Positions 51,907 to 62,564 of a DNA stretch of 64,000 nucleotides are shown here, in pieces. This DNA is from Spirometra erinaceieuropaei (lineage: Eukaryota; Platyhelminthes; Cestoda; Diphyllobothriidea; Diphyllobothriidae). The first letter of the stretch is position 1; each line of letters opens with the position of its first letter. Location: assembly GCA_902702965.1 (NCBI GenBank), contig CACRXP010000731.1:127294-191293 (forward strand), given 5' to 3'. The position numbers and the translations under genes are program-made. The notes beneath the pieces are model-generated. The model was not told the DNA's origin, searched no databases, and saw only the letters and a list, made by a program, of their open reading frames with translations.

Positions 51907-51967
51907 AACCACCACCACCACCACCACCACCACCACCACCACCACCACCACCACCACCACCACCACC
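51907..51967 (+). repeat. (CAC)n microsatellite
   Basis: About 20 perfect CAC units follow directly after the distal end of the full-length family-A copy. They produce polyhistidine and poly-tryptophan shadow frames. Confidence 0.95.
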
Positions 51968-51969
51968 GT

Positions 51970-53005
51970 CCTTCTGGGCGTATTTTGCCTGTTAAACTCG
52001 CGCCCATCAAAGCAGAACTCCCACCAATGACCTCAGGCCCCTTAGATTAGCGAACGTTCTCTGGCAAAGCAGGAGCGTTCTCTGCCTTGACATGCAAAAA
52101 ACAGTAAATGTATTGGGAAGAAGACCCTTTTATCAGAGCATATGATGCCTTAATCAGTAAAGTAGAGCCTGGCGACAGGCCTGCAGCTGGGCGTCCTATT
52201 TTGTCACCATGACAACTGATGAGAACTGTGTGCATGTAAGCTTCCTATTACATCATTCTTCTCCTGATCAAGAGGCAGATAAAGGGTCAGTTCGTGTTTT
52301 TCACCTCAGCTCATTCCAACATACTTGCGTAAACTTTAGCGTTTGCCGGGGTTTTTATGGACAATTAGAGAGACTTGTACGACACGTACACAGGGCGTGG
52401 AGCTGTTACCAACGGTGCTTTTGTAAATCTTTGCGTTATAGGCGCTGTGAGAGCTTTCTAAACCAATTAGGAGTTTCAACCGGCAAGTACAAGGCAGATG
52501 ATAATAAGCATTTTGTAGCCGTCGTTGACGTTAATCAGTCACAGACGACCTCTGGCTGTCAAGACCAGTATTACTGAAACACATCGTACAGAATAGTTAT
52601 AGATATGAAAACGCAAATCCTTCTCAGCCGGTATCAGAGAGTAGAGTTAGCATGACATCCTGTGCGTACATAAGCCCACGTCTCGCATAAGTCCACTACT
52701 AGATATGACCAACTTCTCTTTCCACATGGTGGGCTGAATTATTCTAGAAGATTTAGGTCAACTAGGATTTCAACAGCTTTCGAGGTACATTTTTAATCAG
52801 AGAAGAGGTAGAAGTCCCTGAGCGTGGACGGCAAAACATGTGTCGAAAGTCCCATCGACAGGGATAACAACCTTGAAGCGTGGAGGGGTTCAAAAGTCTC
52901 GAGTTTCGTGTGTGGTACCAACAGATGGAGACCATTTCAGTTGTACACAAACATAAATGCCCATCGCGCTACAGGTGGCCTTACGCTAAATTCGTGCGGT
53001 ACCTA
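51970..53005. other. Region without recognised gene
   Basis: The plus-strand 122-codon frame at 52209-52577 is unrecognised. It contains several cysteines and histidines but no ordered motif. Confidence 0.35.
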
Positions 53006-53009
53006 TGCC

Positions 53010-53235
53010 CATGTCCTAACTTTAGCCTTGGCCCCAACGTGGACCCTCCCGACCATAGACCTAATGATAACGCTAACCCTTCCAGCTCCTAACGTAACCC
53101 TAGCCCTTCTAACCGCAGCATTATCTCTAACCCTAATCCTCGTTTTACAGGCGGCTTTGCGATAGATTTCGGGGGTTACCTATTTCCCCAGACCGAACTT
53201 TAACTTCAACCAAACACTAATCTCAACCCCGGAAT
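53010..53235 (+). repeat. Degenerate telomere-like (CCCTAA-type) tract
   Basis: CTAAC and CCTAA variants recur with a loose six-base rhythm, e.g. GCTAACCCTTCC, CCTAACGTAACCCTAGCCC and TCTCTAACCCTAATCCTC at about 53071-53143. It resembles an old interstitial telomeric array. Clean hexamers are few. Confidence 0.5.
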
Positions 53236-53239
53236 AGTT

Positions 53240-54055
53240 GATAAAGCGGTACTTAAACGAGTGATTAATGGCCTGCACTTATATGGCAGATATACCGATA
53301 CTATCTAGTCAGCCACCAACTAGAATCTCCACTCCGATAACCATCCGTTAAGAGTGAATAACGCCCACTTACTTGTGGAGCTTACCCTAAAGACTGCGGC
53401 GGAGGCATCGCTTCCACTCTCAGACGTCCTACTGAGGACTATAGCGGAGAAGACCGTTATGGAAAATACGTGATTTTTCATATCCACGTCTTCTTGAAGC
53501 GCAAATCGGTCGGATACTTAGCAAACGGAACCAGAAGGACATATTCTGATGGCGGTCTAGAAGCGAGTTTGCTTACATGGTTTCTCTATAAAAGACCAAC
53601 CATCAAAATCAAGTGGCAGTCCGGCCGATCGAAGTCGGCAGGATAGAGCTCATATTCTGACCCCATTTTCAGAAAGCAAACTCTTAAACCGTCTTTTGAA
53701 GCTGGCCATAAAAACAACTGAAAATGTTACCTACTAGTCGGTACGTACTCGAACTGGTGGATTTTTTCAAAAACCCAAAAATCCGCCATTCCTAGGTTAG
53801 ACGTTTAAAGGAGGACGTTACTTTCCACAAACCAAACACAATGAGTGAAACAAATGCAGGCTGGATGCATGCTGGGTTTTTTTACGAGCAAGCAGGTGGA
53901 CAGAGGTTCAACCAAGAGCCAGCATATGCACCCATATGCCCATGTCTCCAACTGATCGTCGCTGGAACCCTATTAAAGGCATGTTTTCTGTCTAAGAAAA
54001 TAAAGAATGCCAGCGACAAATATTTAAGGGGTTCCGGCGTTTACTCGGGGCGGTA
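53240..54055. other. Region without recognised gene
   Basis: No repeat or coding signal was recognised. Confidence 0.4.
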
Positions 54056-54059
54056 AGAA

Positions 54060-54280
54060 CTGTGGACGCTGAGCAAAGAAGACTGTTTCGGCACCGAAAC
54101 AGTCTGTCTACCGTTCTGAGTTTTCGAACTTGTGTAGGAGACCATCGTTACAGAGGTAGTAGCAACAACAGAAGGGATGCGCCAGCCAATTATCGCCCGA
54201 TGGCTCAAAAGTGAAGTTGACTGCGCAGGGTTCTGCAGGCCGGCGTCAGATTGATAGATCGAACTTGCGCCTCCACTGTA
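54060..54280 (-). mobile_element. Penelope-associated noncoding terminal sequence (copy 2)
   Basis: On the minus strand a degenerate core CTGTAACGATGGTCTCC, then ACAAGTTCGAAAACTCAG and the palindromic ACTGTTTCGGTGCCGAAACA (54087-54106). It matches 11520-11720 block for block, including GATTGATAGATCGA against GATCAATAAATCGA. Confidence 0.55.
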
Positions 54281-54599
54281 AGTACTGTAAAAATGAGTGT
54301 TTGTTAACCATCCATATTTTTGCCGAGTTCTTTTTATTCGGTCTTCAGGCAGTGCAAAAAAGGCGCAGTTCACTCTAGAAAGCCAATTTGGAGATGTATT
54401 AATTCGTGTTTGAAGACTGGGAAACGTCTAAGAGGTCTGAGAGATAATGACTATGTTTTCAAGAAATAAGAAGAATAGCCCGCTGTGCCACTAATAGGAT
54501 GCGAAGGCCTTAAGTTTTTTTCTCGGATCAACCAGAGGCCAGCTCACCCTAATTTCCAATAAATTCGAAGCCGCTGGAGCATCGGAACCACTTATCTAG

Positions 54600-54850
54600 T
54601 TTGTCGGAGCTTTTGAACTTGTACGGCAGTCCACAGTCGAAGATAAAAGCAGCACCAGAACAGGCAACAGTTATTGGGCGAGGGCAATTAGTCAATAAGC
54701 GATCAAAAGTTGAAATTGGCAGCTGCTAGGATATTCGTTCCCGCCGAAAATTAACTGAGGCCTGGGTCTCACAGTGGAACTCGGTTAATCGATGCATCGA
54801 TATAGCACCGGCGTACAGAGCCTTGTGCAGTCACCTCCAGACCTGTGTCA
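54600..54850 (-). mobile_element. Penelope-associated noncoding terminal sequence (copy 3)
   Basis: A more diverged relative of 54060-54280, in the same orientation and 480 bp away: GTACAAGTTCAAAAGCTCC, GCACCAGAACA and GCCGGTGCTATATCGATGCA on the minus strand. Two terminal units in tandem are a known Penelope arrangement. Confidence 0.45.
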
Positions 54851-54859
54851 ATGAAGTTT

Positions 54860-55705
54860 GACTTGCTAACGCTGCCGCTTTTATCTCTGAGGTTGGAATT
54901 TTGCAGGAGTTCGGGAACTTAGTAGGATAAACAAATGATTTTGGCGCTTGACCTCTCTTTTTCTCCGATCAAACATATAGGTGGAATATGAAAGTTCGCC
55001 TCCATCTTAGAATGCAAAAATGCTACTACAAAATTAGGGAGGTGGAACTTGAACATGGGTTTCTGGATTGTTTGCTGTCATCAGTCAACCACATGACAAC
55101 ATCCCAGGTTTTGTCTAACCTGGGATCTAAGAGCTCCTTCATTTTGTCATTCGGCTTATTTATCCGCCGGCAGATTCGTTTGGACTCGAATTTATTCAGT
55201 TGCAATTGTAAATACTCTGTTACGGCTTGACGGATATTCTCCCTTTTGGCCAGATCTCAATAGGCAGTGGGGCCTTTTCGTTTTCCTCTACCCTCTCCAC
55301 TCTGAGACGACTGTGTAACATCGAGCTGTCCGGGATAGAAGTCTATGTCTGTCCTATTTTCAGAAGGCATTTTGTGAACTGTTATTTCAAAAGAGCTTTA
55401 CATAATTTAACCGAGTGCGAAGTCATGCTATTCTGGATCTGAACCAAGTAATCATGCAGAATGATGTTCAGGAAGGATTCTTAAGGCTGGACTATAATAC
55501 CCACCTTCATCTTGAAATTAGCCCGCCCAGATCGTACTGTATCCAGTGAAGTCAGCAACCCCCGACACCACCCCGATGTTCATCGTTGTTCGTGATGACT
55601 ACGAGATCGGCACGAGCATCCATCCCAAAGAAACGCGCACATTTCTAAACTGTGAATGTCCCCTAAGTCCTAACTCAATGCAGTATAACACCTCGCTCGT
55701 CATTA
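54860..55705. other. Region without recognised gene
   Basis: The plus frames at 54988-55230, 55227-55442 and 55546-55761 have no motif. The last overlaps the start of the Penelope fragment. Confidence 0.4.
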
Positions 55706-55708
55706 TGA

Positions 55709-56323
55709 ATGAATCCATTAGCGTATGGCTTGCATTAAGTCATTGCCAAGAACCTTGCTGAACGACCCGCAAAACCCACCACACTGACCGCCGAAAAGAA
55801 AACCTTGTTCCTCCAAGACCCTTTCCAAGGAGATGCTACGAGTGACCTCCTAAGAAGACGCTTTGACGAAGCTGTCACGGGCACCTTCCCAGCAGCAAGG
55901 GTCCGCATATCATTCCCTACTAACCCTATTTTACGCGGAGAAGGCAAGGATAGGCTGCCACCTCAGACCGCCTCAATGTGCATCTACTCATTCACTTGCT
56001 CCTCTGGAACAGATTATATTGATCGTACGAGTCGGCACCTTTTCAAAAGAATACGAGAGCACCTTCCCGCATGGCTGGTAAAAGGCGAAACCAGGAGAAT
56101 AGACAACGCCATCCTTGCGCATGCAGTGGATCCAGGGCATCGTGTAGACCCCGCTGAAGCATTTCGTTTGGTTTATAAGGTCCCCTCGAGCTACTCTAGG
56201 CTACTGGACCAGCGCCTGTTAGCAACAGCAGAAGTGGCCGCCATCAGGTAACGAAAACCGACCGTATACGTCCAGAAGAACCTCTTTCAGGATCCGCGCC
56301 TACCGTGGTCAAAGGTTGACTAA
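55709..56323 (+). mobile_element. Penelope-like element C-terminal fragment (GIY-YIG), nearly intact frame
   Basis: In one plus-strand frame from 55739: VIAKNLAERPAKPTTLTAEK, FLQDPFQGDATSDLLRRRFD, KDRLPPQTASMCIYSFTC, DYIDRTSRHLFKRIREHLP, AILAHAVDPGH, LDQRLLATAEVAAIR and TAA at 56251. The frame then continues RKPTVYVQKNLFQDPRLPWS to a stop at 56323. The internal TAA replaces one or two expected residues. The GIY-YIG signature is altered: IDRTSR stands where IGRTSR is seen in the 3.4-kb copy, losing the conserved glycine. The RT region is missing. It is of a different lineage from the 60.7-kb element, judging by the longer tail. Confidence 0.8.
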
Positions 56324-56329
56324 CCATAT

Positions 56330-57090
56330 ACAACTTTCTGCGTCATTCGACTTTTGCCTAGCCTGTATTTTAAGAACAAACTTTTATCGATTTTTTCACT
56401 CACGGTACCCCGTCCTATATAACTGTACTGGCCTGACCAGAAGTTATCGAAAGCAGCGTTTGCTCGCCACTTTGTCTTCTGAATTAAATCCCCTTTGTGT
56501 TGTCGTAGAAAAGTACCAAGTCTGTTTTTTCCGCGGAATTGTAGCATACGCTGCCACCAAGTAAATAAGTAGAAAGGGGATACTTTCAAACCAATAATTC
56601 CTGGGAAGACAGTCGAGTGTTCGTCGAACCACTGTAGACCGGGTGAGTATGGTTAACATACTGGCCGAAGAAGCATTTCCGGTGCCAACAATAAAAACCA
56701 GACTTCTAATCAACGAAAGAAATTAACGCCCGAACAAGCATGAATCCCAAGTGGTGAGGGTGATTGTGTTTCCGTTGTGCCATTAGTTTCCTTCATAAAA
56801 AGATAGGGTCTAATCTCAAAAGTCCATCATTAGCGCAAACTAAGCGAAAACTCTGATTTCTTCCTACAAGCCAATGCATACATATCCAGCAATCGAATTT
56901 ATGGAAGAATCAATGGTTCGTACAGTCAAAATTGCTCAGTATTTACAAGTACGTACGAGTAGCTGATCTATGGCTGCTGGCCACAGCATGAAATTGGTGA
57001 AAGTTACCGTTTCACTGACAACAATGAATAGGCCAGGCGCGATTTCTCTCTAGCATATTCGGTAACGTTTTCCATTTACGGCAGTTTAAT
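56330..57090. other. Region without recognised gene
   Basis: Frames on both strands at 56316-56713 overlap and lack motifs. Confidence 0.4.
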
Positions 57091-57094
57091 CGTC

Positions 57095-58120
57095 TTGATT
57101 GACGATGTTCACCGTGTGCTCCAAAGCATGGTGAGATTAAGCACAGAACTTGTGCGTGAATTTAGTTATAATGATAGCCGACTTGCACAGCATCTGCCGC
57201 ACTCTCTTCTCCTCACCCACCCGGACCCCGTGTCAAGACAGAGTCAAGAAGACTGGGGGGGGGGAAGGGCGCAGGTGGCTGGCACGGCCAGCTTTGCACC
57301 TAGACATGCCACCACATCCCCTAATCTACAACATACCCTTGACCAACAACAACAACACCCCAACAGGGCTCAGAAGGACGACGAAGATGACTGGGCATCC
57401 ATGCTCATGACCTGTATATTCAGCGTTCCTACGCCTCCACACTGAACCGGGTATTGATCTGGGTTTACGTTGCTTCTGCGCTTCTGTCCACATGGAAGTG
57501 CCTGCGTGGGCTCTTCTATCCCCTTTGAGCGGATACATGCTGTACCTAGGCCCGTTGTCATGACCAAGTCAAGAAGACCGGAGGTGGGAGAGGACGCATG
57601 GGCTGGCGCGGCCGGATCCGCACCTAGACGTACCACCACACTCTCTGGTCCGCAGCAAACACTTGACCAGGACCCTAACCAATAACAGCAGCACCACAGG
57701 GGGTCAGAATGACGACGAGGATGACTGGGCAGCCATACTCATGACCTGTATACTCAGCGGGAGCGCAAGTGCACCTATTGGCAGGTAACCAGGTGTCAGG
57801 GAACTGCCAGCGCATACCAGGGCCATGGTTTGCTGATACTGGCATAGCACACGCTGTCAGACCTCTTAACCGCATACACATATACTGGGCCGACTGCAAA
57901 TCTCGAGATATCCTTCAGTTTGGCAGCTTTCCAAACCAGGTCAGAAAGCGGAGAGGATGGCATAAGTCGCTAGGCAACCATGCGCACGACCTGTATACCC
58001 AGCGGGAGCACAAACACAAATACCGACAGGGGACCAGGTGCCAGAGAATTGCCAGCGCACACAAATTACAAGGGCCATGGTTTTCTGGAAGTGTGGCATA
58101 GCATACGCCCACAATCCTTA
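57095..58120 (+). repeat. Dispersed repeat family A, long variant with tandemly repeated tail
   Basis: The core at 57100-57330 (CACCGTGTGCTCC, AGAGTCAAGAAGACTGG) is followed by a partly repeated core at 57565-57690 (AAGTCAAGAAGACCGGAGGT). The tail module with ATGACTGGGCA, TCATGACCTGTATA and CAGCGGGAGC occurs at 57385, 57720 and 57975. The last two also carry AGGGCCATGGTTT (57820, 58070). The block appears to have grown by tandem duplication. Confidence 0.75.
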
Positions 58121-58124
58121 AAGC

Positions 58125-58935
58125 CTAACCTTTGCCGTCTACTGACTGCATGCCTCTATGCATCAGCCTTCGAGAATTCTAGGCCGGAGCGACAAAGCAA
58201 AACGTGCTTACACCTGTTTCGTCTTGAAATCAAAATAGCTGGTTGTACAAAGCTTCTGTGTGACCCCTAACTATTCCGGATCGCGACCTGCAGAGGTTGC
58301 TTGGATTGTTTGACCAGAACGGAAGCTGGACTGGGATAATCAGGCTGCGATGTGTCTGTGCGGACCCATCGCTTACATGAGGGATGTGGTGGCAGGTTTA
58401 GACGCAGGCTACACGCCGTGACAACATGTGCGTTTCGTCCCAGCTGGCTTTCTCGAACTGTGGTCGGATGCCTGGAAATGTGGTTGGCTCTGCAGTAGAA
58501 GCGAAGGGACGAGTCCCAGGAAGCCTCCACTCCATTAAAAAGTGCAGTGATCTTCCCCCTCCATACTCAGTGCTGAGACTTTGCTCAGATGGAGTAATTA
58601 GCCACGTGGGGAGCGCAACAGGTAAACACTTTTCCCAACGTCAGGGTCGGTGCGTCAGATGGTCGAGCAATCATCACACCAACAGCCAACGCATGTGATG
58701 AGATTGCAGCAATTAACGACGCAAATTTCGGCCATCAGACAATCATCACGCCACGTGCAACGATCCCTGATGAAGGGGGGAGTCGTGAACATACATAAGT
58801 ATGCAATAGCATAGCGACTGCATCCTATAAATACTGCACCCCCTTGTTCATGAACTACCCCTATCTGCTTTTGTCTCTGATGATGGGTTCAAGCAGGAAT
58901 CCGAAAAGTCAGGCTAGTAACGCCTTTGTCCCAGC
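58125..58935. other. Region without recognised gene
   Basis: Only short shadow frames; no motif. Confidence 0.4.
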
Positions 58936-58939
58936 GATC

Positions 58940-59190
58940 GTGCTTCCTCCTTCGAGGGTGACTTTGGAAATCCACCTCTGCGGCATAGTAGAGCATTCCT
59001 CACTATAATAATTATGACGCGCTTGAATGTATCACGACGCGCTGAGCGTTGTGGCTTGGAGGGCCGCCAATTAAGGGGGTAACTCGGTCCTCTGAGGACT
59101 GAGAGTTGGGCTCAGTGGTTCCTTCTGAATGCGGACTCCACGACACTCTCGCGCGTGTGAGATCTCAGCTGCCCCGGGAGAGGCCTGCTA
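58940..59190 (+). repeat. Dispersed repeat family C, copy 2, with tRNA-like block
   Basis: It is collinear with 45790-45935 up to about 59100, then TTGGGCTCAGTGGTTCCTTC (59106-59125), which shares TGGGCTCAGTGGTT with the tRNA-like unit at 8.7 kb. A weak B-box-like GTGTGAGATCTC follows. This suggests a tRNA-derived SINE. Confidence 0.5.
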
Positions 59191-59309
59191 ACCTAAATCG
59201 GAAATTAGGTCATTCTTGGCACGGGCGTAGACGGGCTTCTTAGCTTTGTCATCCACTGCGTCAAGCCCGTCTCTGATAGTCCTGGCTGTGCCTTGCCACG
59301 AGACTCAGG

Positions 59310-59400
59310 TGGCTGGAGATAAACGAGTGCGATAGATGCTGCGCAAGTCTGCATCCCTAAAAGCCAATTCAGGCACTCCATGGGTCCCGCAGTAGAGTTC
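59310..59400 (-). repeat. Dispersed repeat family A, small remnant
   Basis: Plus-strand GTGCGATAGATGCTGCGCAA (59327) and the block to AAAGCCAATTCAGGCAC correspond to the central part only. Confidence 0.55.
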
Positions 59401-59404
59401 GTTG

Positions 59405-60535
59405 TTTTCGACAGGCGAACCGCCACCAGTAGAACGCGAAGCCCTGGCATCAGTCTAGTCCGAATTCGTATCTCAATTCTGCCCAGTCTGGAATTAGACC
59501 CCGACAGACTACTAACGACAAGCAGGCAAAAAATGACTATTTACGTGTACTTTGCGTCTCTCTGTTACACCTGACTCCTATCGAATGCCCGTAACTAGGC
59601 CAGCAAGTGACGCGGATTGAGCTGTAAATCGAAACCGCATGCCTTCGCTCTATCCCCCGGTCATGCAAGTTCGATTAAGGCATTGTTCGAATGCTTTTTA
59701 AAATATCTAGTTAAAAATAAATCCCAAAGCGATCTTCGATTTGCAAGTTCAGGGCGCCATAACGAAAGGGAGGGGTTCCGATCAACGGTTAAGACCGGGG
59801 ATTGACAATGCTACGAATTCGAATGTTTCCGTTCGTAGGTCCAAAGATAGCATTTCCATCACAAATGCCTACTTTGTCAAATTCCCTTTCTTTAAGTCAA
59901 ACCATTCTCTTTCATTCTTGCCTCATAAACAGCTAATTTGTCATTTTTCCCAAACCGAGTCAGGTATTTATGAGTGGAAGTCAATTTTCACCCGTAGGAG
60001 ACATGTGCCCAGCCAAGTCACGTGGAGTCCTTCTGCCCCAATGGCCCTGATTTTTTTTCTGATGGCGTTTTGGCTGCCACTCAGTGAGGCTGCATACTGA
60101 TTTGCAGCCACAGTGGCCATGTTCCGCCCTAGAAACATGTCGTTGAGCTCCGCCCTCGCATAAGTATCCCTCATTATTGCCAGAAAAACATACTCTCGCA
60201 GGTTCAATACGCGGGCATCAGGGCCTTAATTATGTACGAATTTAGTCGCGCGCGCGCGCGCGCCCTCCAGGGCGTGGCTGCATTGTGCAGGCCACTTAGG
60301 CAGGACTCCTGGGTTGAGCGAGTGGACAACATCAGCTGAGACGGCAGTTTTGATAATTCTGCTTTATGCTGGACTGTTCAAAGCCGCAAGTTTGCAAACT
60401 CATGCGCTTCCTATAAGTCTGGCCCGGTTAAGGCTTCGTTGATCTTTCAATATATTCTCAGGAGCGAATGGGCTTTTGAATTGCCTGGGGGTGCCGTCAG
60501 ACTGAGGGGCGTTTACTGGCTAATGTGTGAATATA
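59405..60535. other. Region without recognised gene; (CG)n tract
   Basis: A (CG)8 run at 60247-60263 could adopt Z-form. No coding signal was recognised in the frames at 59617-60100. Confidence 0.45.
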
Positions 60536-60539
60536 CAGC

Positions 60540-60705
60540 CATGCCACTAGTCTAGTTCATGCCAGAAAGAAAACTGGATTTATATAAAGAAGATGAAGAC
60601 TCGATCTCTGGGACAGTGGGTTTATTAGTCTGAGCTTTCGGTCTCGTACAGGAGGCCATCGTCAGAGACTGTGAGAAGGCAACATAAAATGAGCGGGTTT
60701 TGTAG
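60540..60705 (-). mobile_element. 3' noncoding end of the Penelope-like element with hammerhead-like core
   Basis: Directly after the ORF stop (minus strand): CTGACGA (60665-60659), a 6-bp imperfect stem GGCCTC/GAGACC, GAAA (60639-60636), then AATAAACCCACTGTCCCAGA. It ends in a TA-rich stretch and a small GCCAGAAAG/CTTTCTGGC inverted motif near 60570. Penelope-like elements are known to carry hammerhead ribozymes in their terminal repeats. Stems I and III were not established here, so the ribozyme call is inference. Confidence 0.5.
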
Positions 60706-62112
60706 TCACGCCATGAGGGGGGGGGGAGAGATATGAGTGCAGAGGGTGGTATTCGCGATAATTTGCGTCCCACGCCGTCTCACGGTGGCGTGACTGCGTG
60801 CACCCTTGGCTGGAAATTGGGTCTCGCCCCTTGGCCGCGGGAACGGAGCGCGTGATAGCAGGGGGGGTATGTCAACGTGCCTGTTGATAGCGTTGGTGTC
60901 AGACACCCAGGCCTCTAACAGTTCTCGTCCTGTCTTATTGCTGGCCCGCGCCACTATCCGCGTGCTCGCAAAGTTGAATTCGTGGCCTTCCTCCAGGGTG
61001 TGAGTGGCGACCTGAGACAACAGGTCGCCTCTCCGGACCGCCCGTTTGTGCTCCGTTATTCGTGAGCTAAGTCGTCGTCCGGTTTGTCCAGTGTAGTGGC
61101 GAGGGCAGTCCCGACATGGGATCTGATAGACGACGCCCGATTGTTCACCCACGTCTAGGCGATCCTTCACTTGCATAATTTTGCTGCGCATGGTCGCTGT
61201 CGGACGGTGAGCGATACCCACGCCGAGCTCTCCAGCGATACGTTCCATCGCTTCGGGTACGTTCTTTATATATGGCAGAGGGTGCCAGAGTGTTGGCGGC
61301 TCTCCTCCGTTTGTTCGCCGTGGGCGCGTGCGGAGGCAGCGGCTGACGAAGCTGTTCGGGTATCCATTCCTTGCCAGTTGGTCCCGAAGATGCCGAAGTT
61401 CTCGTACTCGTCGCTCTGGTTCACTGCAGTGCGTTTTTACCCTCTGGAAGAGTGTCCTAACACAGCTGCGTTTATGCGCCATTGGGTGGTTACTGTGGTA
61501 GTTGAGAATCTGAGTCGTGTTAGTCGCCTTTCTGTACACCGTGGTGTTGAGTTTGCCGTTGGGTGTGCGTGTGACGAGAACGTCAAGGAACGGCAGCTGT
61601 TCGGCATGCTCTTCTTCCCTTGTGAACTGAATGTCTGGGAAGATGCCGTTGAGCAGGTCTTGGAAGTCGGCCAGTCTGCTCCTTTCAATTATGACGAACG
61701 TGTCGTCCACGTACCGGCGCCAAAATGCAGGTTCATAGTGGTCGAAGGCGACTTTTTCCAGTTCCTGCAGGACTAGTTCTGCAACCAGGCTGGATATTGG
61801 CGAACCCATCGGCGTTCCTTTGATCTGCTCGTATGTTCTGCCATTGAAGGTGAAGAAGGTTTGTTGGCAGAAAGCAAACAGTTGCAGTAAGTGGTCGATT
61901 TTTAGGGGTTTGTTCGTCTCGTCGTAATTCTCTTCGAGTCGTTTGCGAAGAACGTCGAGTGCCAGGTCCGGTGGGATGGACGTGAATAATGAAATCACGT
62001 CAAAGGACACCATAATCTGCTCCGGTCGGACAACTTTTCCTCTGCATTTATATATTTGAGGCAGCGTATTGACGTTCATCGAGCCACAGTAGGAACAGTA
62101 AGAAAGGTGCAC
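60706..62112 (-). CDS. Penelope-like retroelement: reverse transcriptase palm + GIY-YIG endonuclease, 5'-truncated
   Basis: An uninterrupted 468-codon frame. RT motif A is FDVISLF (catalytic Asp38), the B region GTPMGSPIS (99-107), motif C RYVDDTF (Asp136, Asp137) and LPFLDVLV 173-180. A linker with NGYPNSF (249-255) and YIKN 281-284 leads to the GIY-YIG domain: GVVY 326-329, a Cys pair 333/336, YTGQTGR 340-346, Arg351, EH 354-355, HTLEEGH and the ELLEAW region with the expected catalytic Glu. Such proteins copy element RNA at nicked target DNA. The start Met (62112) is fortuitous: homology begins near NTLPQ (about 62070), and the fingers and N-terminal region are absent, so this copy is not autonomous. 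The absence of any stop or frameshift marks it as by far the youngest Penelope copy here. The opposite-strand 201-codon frame at 61171-61776 is its shadow. Confidence 0.92.
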   Translation of the reverse strand: MHLSYCSYCGSMNVNTLPQIYKCRGKVVRPEQIMVSFDVISLFTSIPPDLALDVLRKRLEENYDETNKPLKIDHLLQLFAFCQQTFFTFNGRTYEQIKGTPMGSPISSLVAELVLQELEKVAFDHYEPAFWRRYVDDTFVIIERSRLADFQDLLNGIFPDIQFTREEEHAEQLPFLDVLVTRTPNGKLNTTVYRKATNTTQILNYHSNHPMAHKRSCVRTLFQRVKTHCSEPERRVRELRHLRDQLARNGYPNSFVSRCLRTRPRRTNGGEPPTLWHPLPYIKNVPEAMERIAGELGVGIAHRPTATMRSKIMQVKDRLDVGEQSGVVYQIPCRDCPRHYTGQTGRRLSSRITEHKRAVRRGDLLSQVATHTLEEGHEFNFASTRIVARASNKTGRELLEAWVSDTNAINRHVDIPPLLSRAPFPRPRGETQFPAKGARSHATVRRRGTQIIANTTLCTHISPPPLMA

Positions 62113-62560
62113 ACCTCACTTTCGATATACGTTTATCAAATGTGTTTTTTGGCGTGTAAAGTCAGAAGGACACCAAAGCCGGGGTAGGGGTGAAGGGAAT
62201 TTCTGATCGATTTCGTCACTGTTTCGTAAAAATAATCGGAAGCCGCGTAGTTGCTTTCGTGTTTCCAGGGGATATCCGTCCACATCAAATAAAACTGTCG
62301 GTCGCCCATAAGTTCAACGCTTTCAACTTCCTGTTCTTTAGGAGTCTCGCGATGTGAAAAAAACTGTCTTCCATCCCCAGTGTCATCCTTTTTATGGACT
62401 GTAAGCTCTGGAGACCATCTTTTGGGATTCTAACACTGCTTGCAGTTCTTAATGCTTATCTCGGTACTTGCTTGTGTTCTGTTGGCTCATTCGGGAGCGA
62501 AGCAGGCGCAGGTTACCGGAAACGGCTGCGCAGTCGGTGGTTCTGTGGAACCGCTGTCTG
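62113..62560. other. Region upstream of the truncated Penelope copy
   Basis: No RT fingers-domain homology continues into this sequence, which supports 5' truncation at the junction. I see nothing else. Confidence 0.5.
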
Positions 62561-62564
62561 GGAT

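Noticed and set aside
52209..52577. 122-codon plus-strand frame with several Cys and His residues
   Set aside because: The Cys/His spacing does not fit a zinc finger or other known motif.
61171..61776. 201-codon plus-strand frame
   Set aside because: It is the antisense shadow of the Penelope RT-endonuclease ORF, whose catalytic motifs are on the minus strand.
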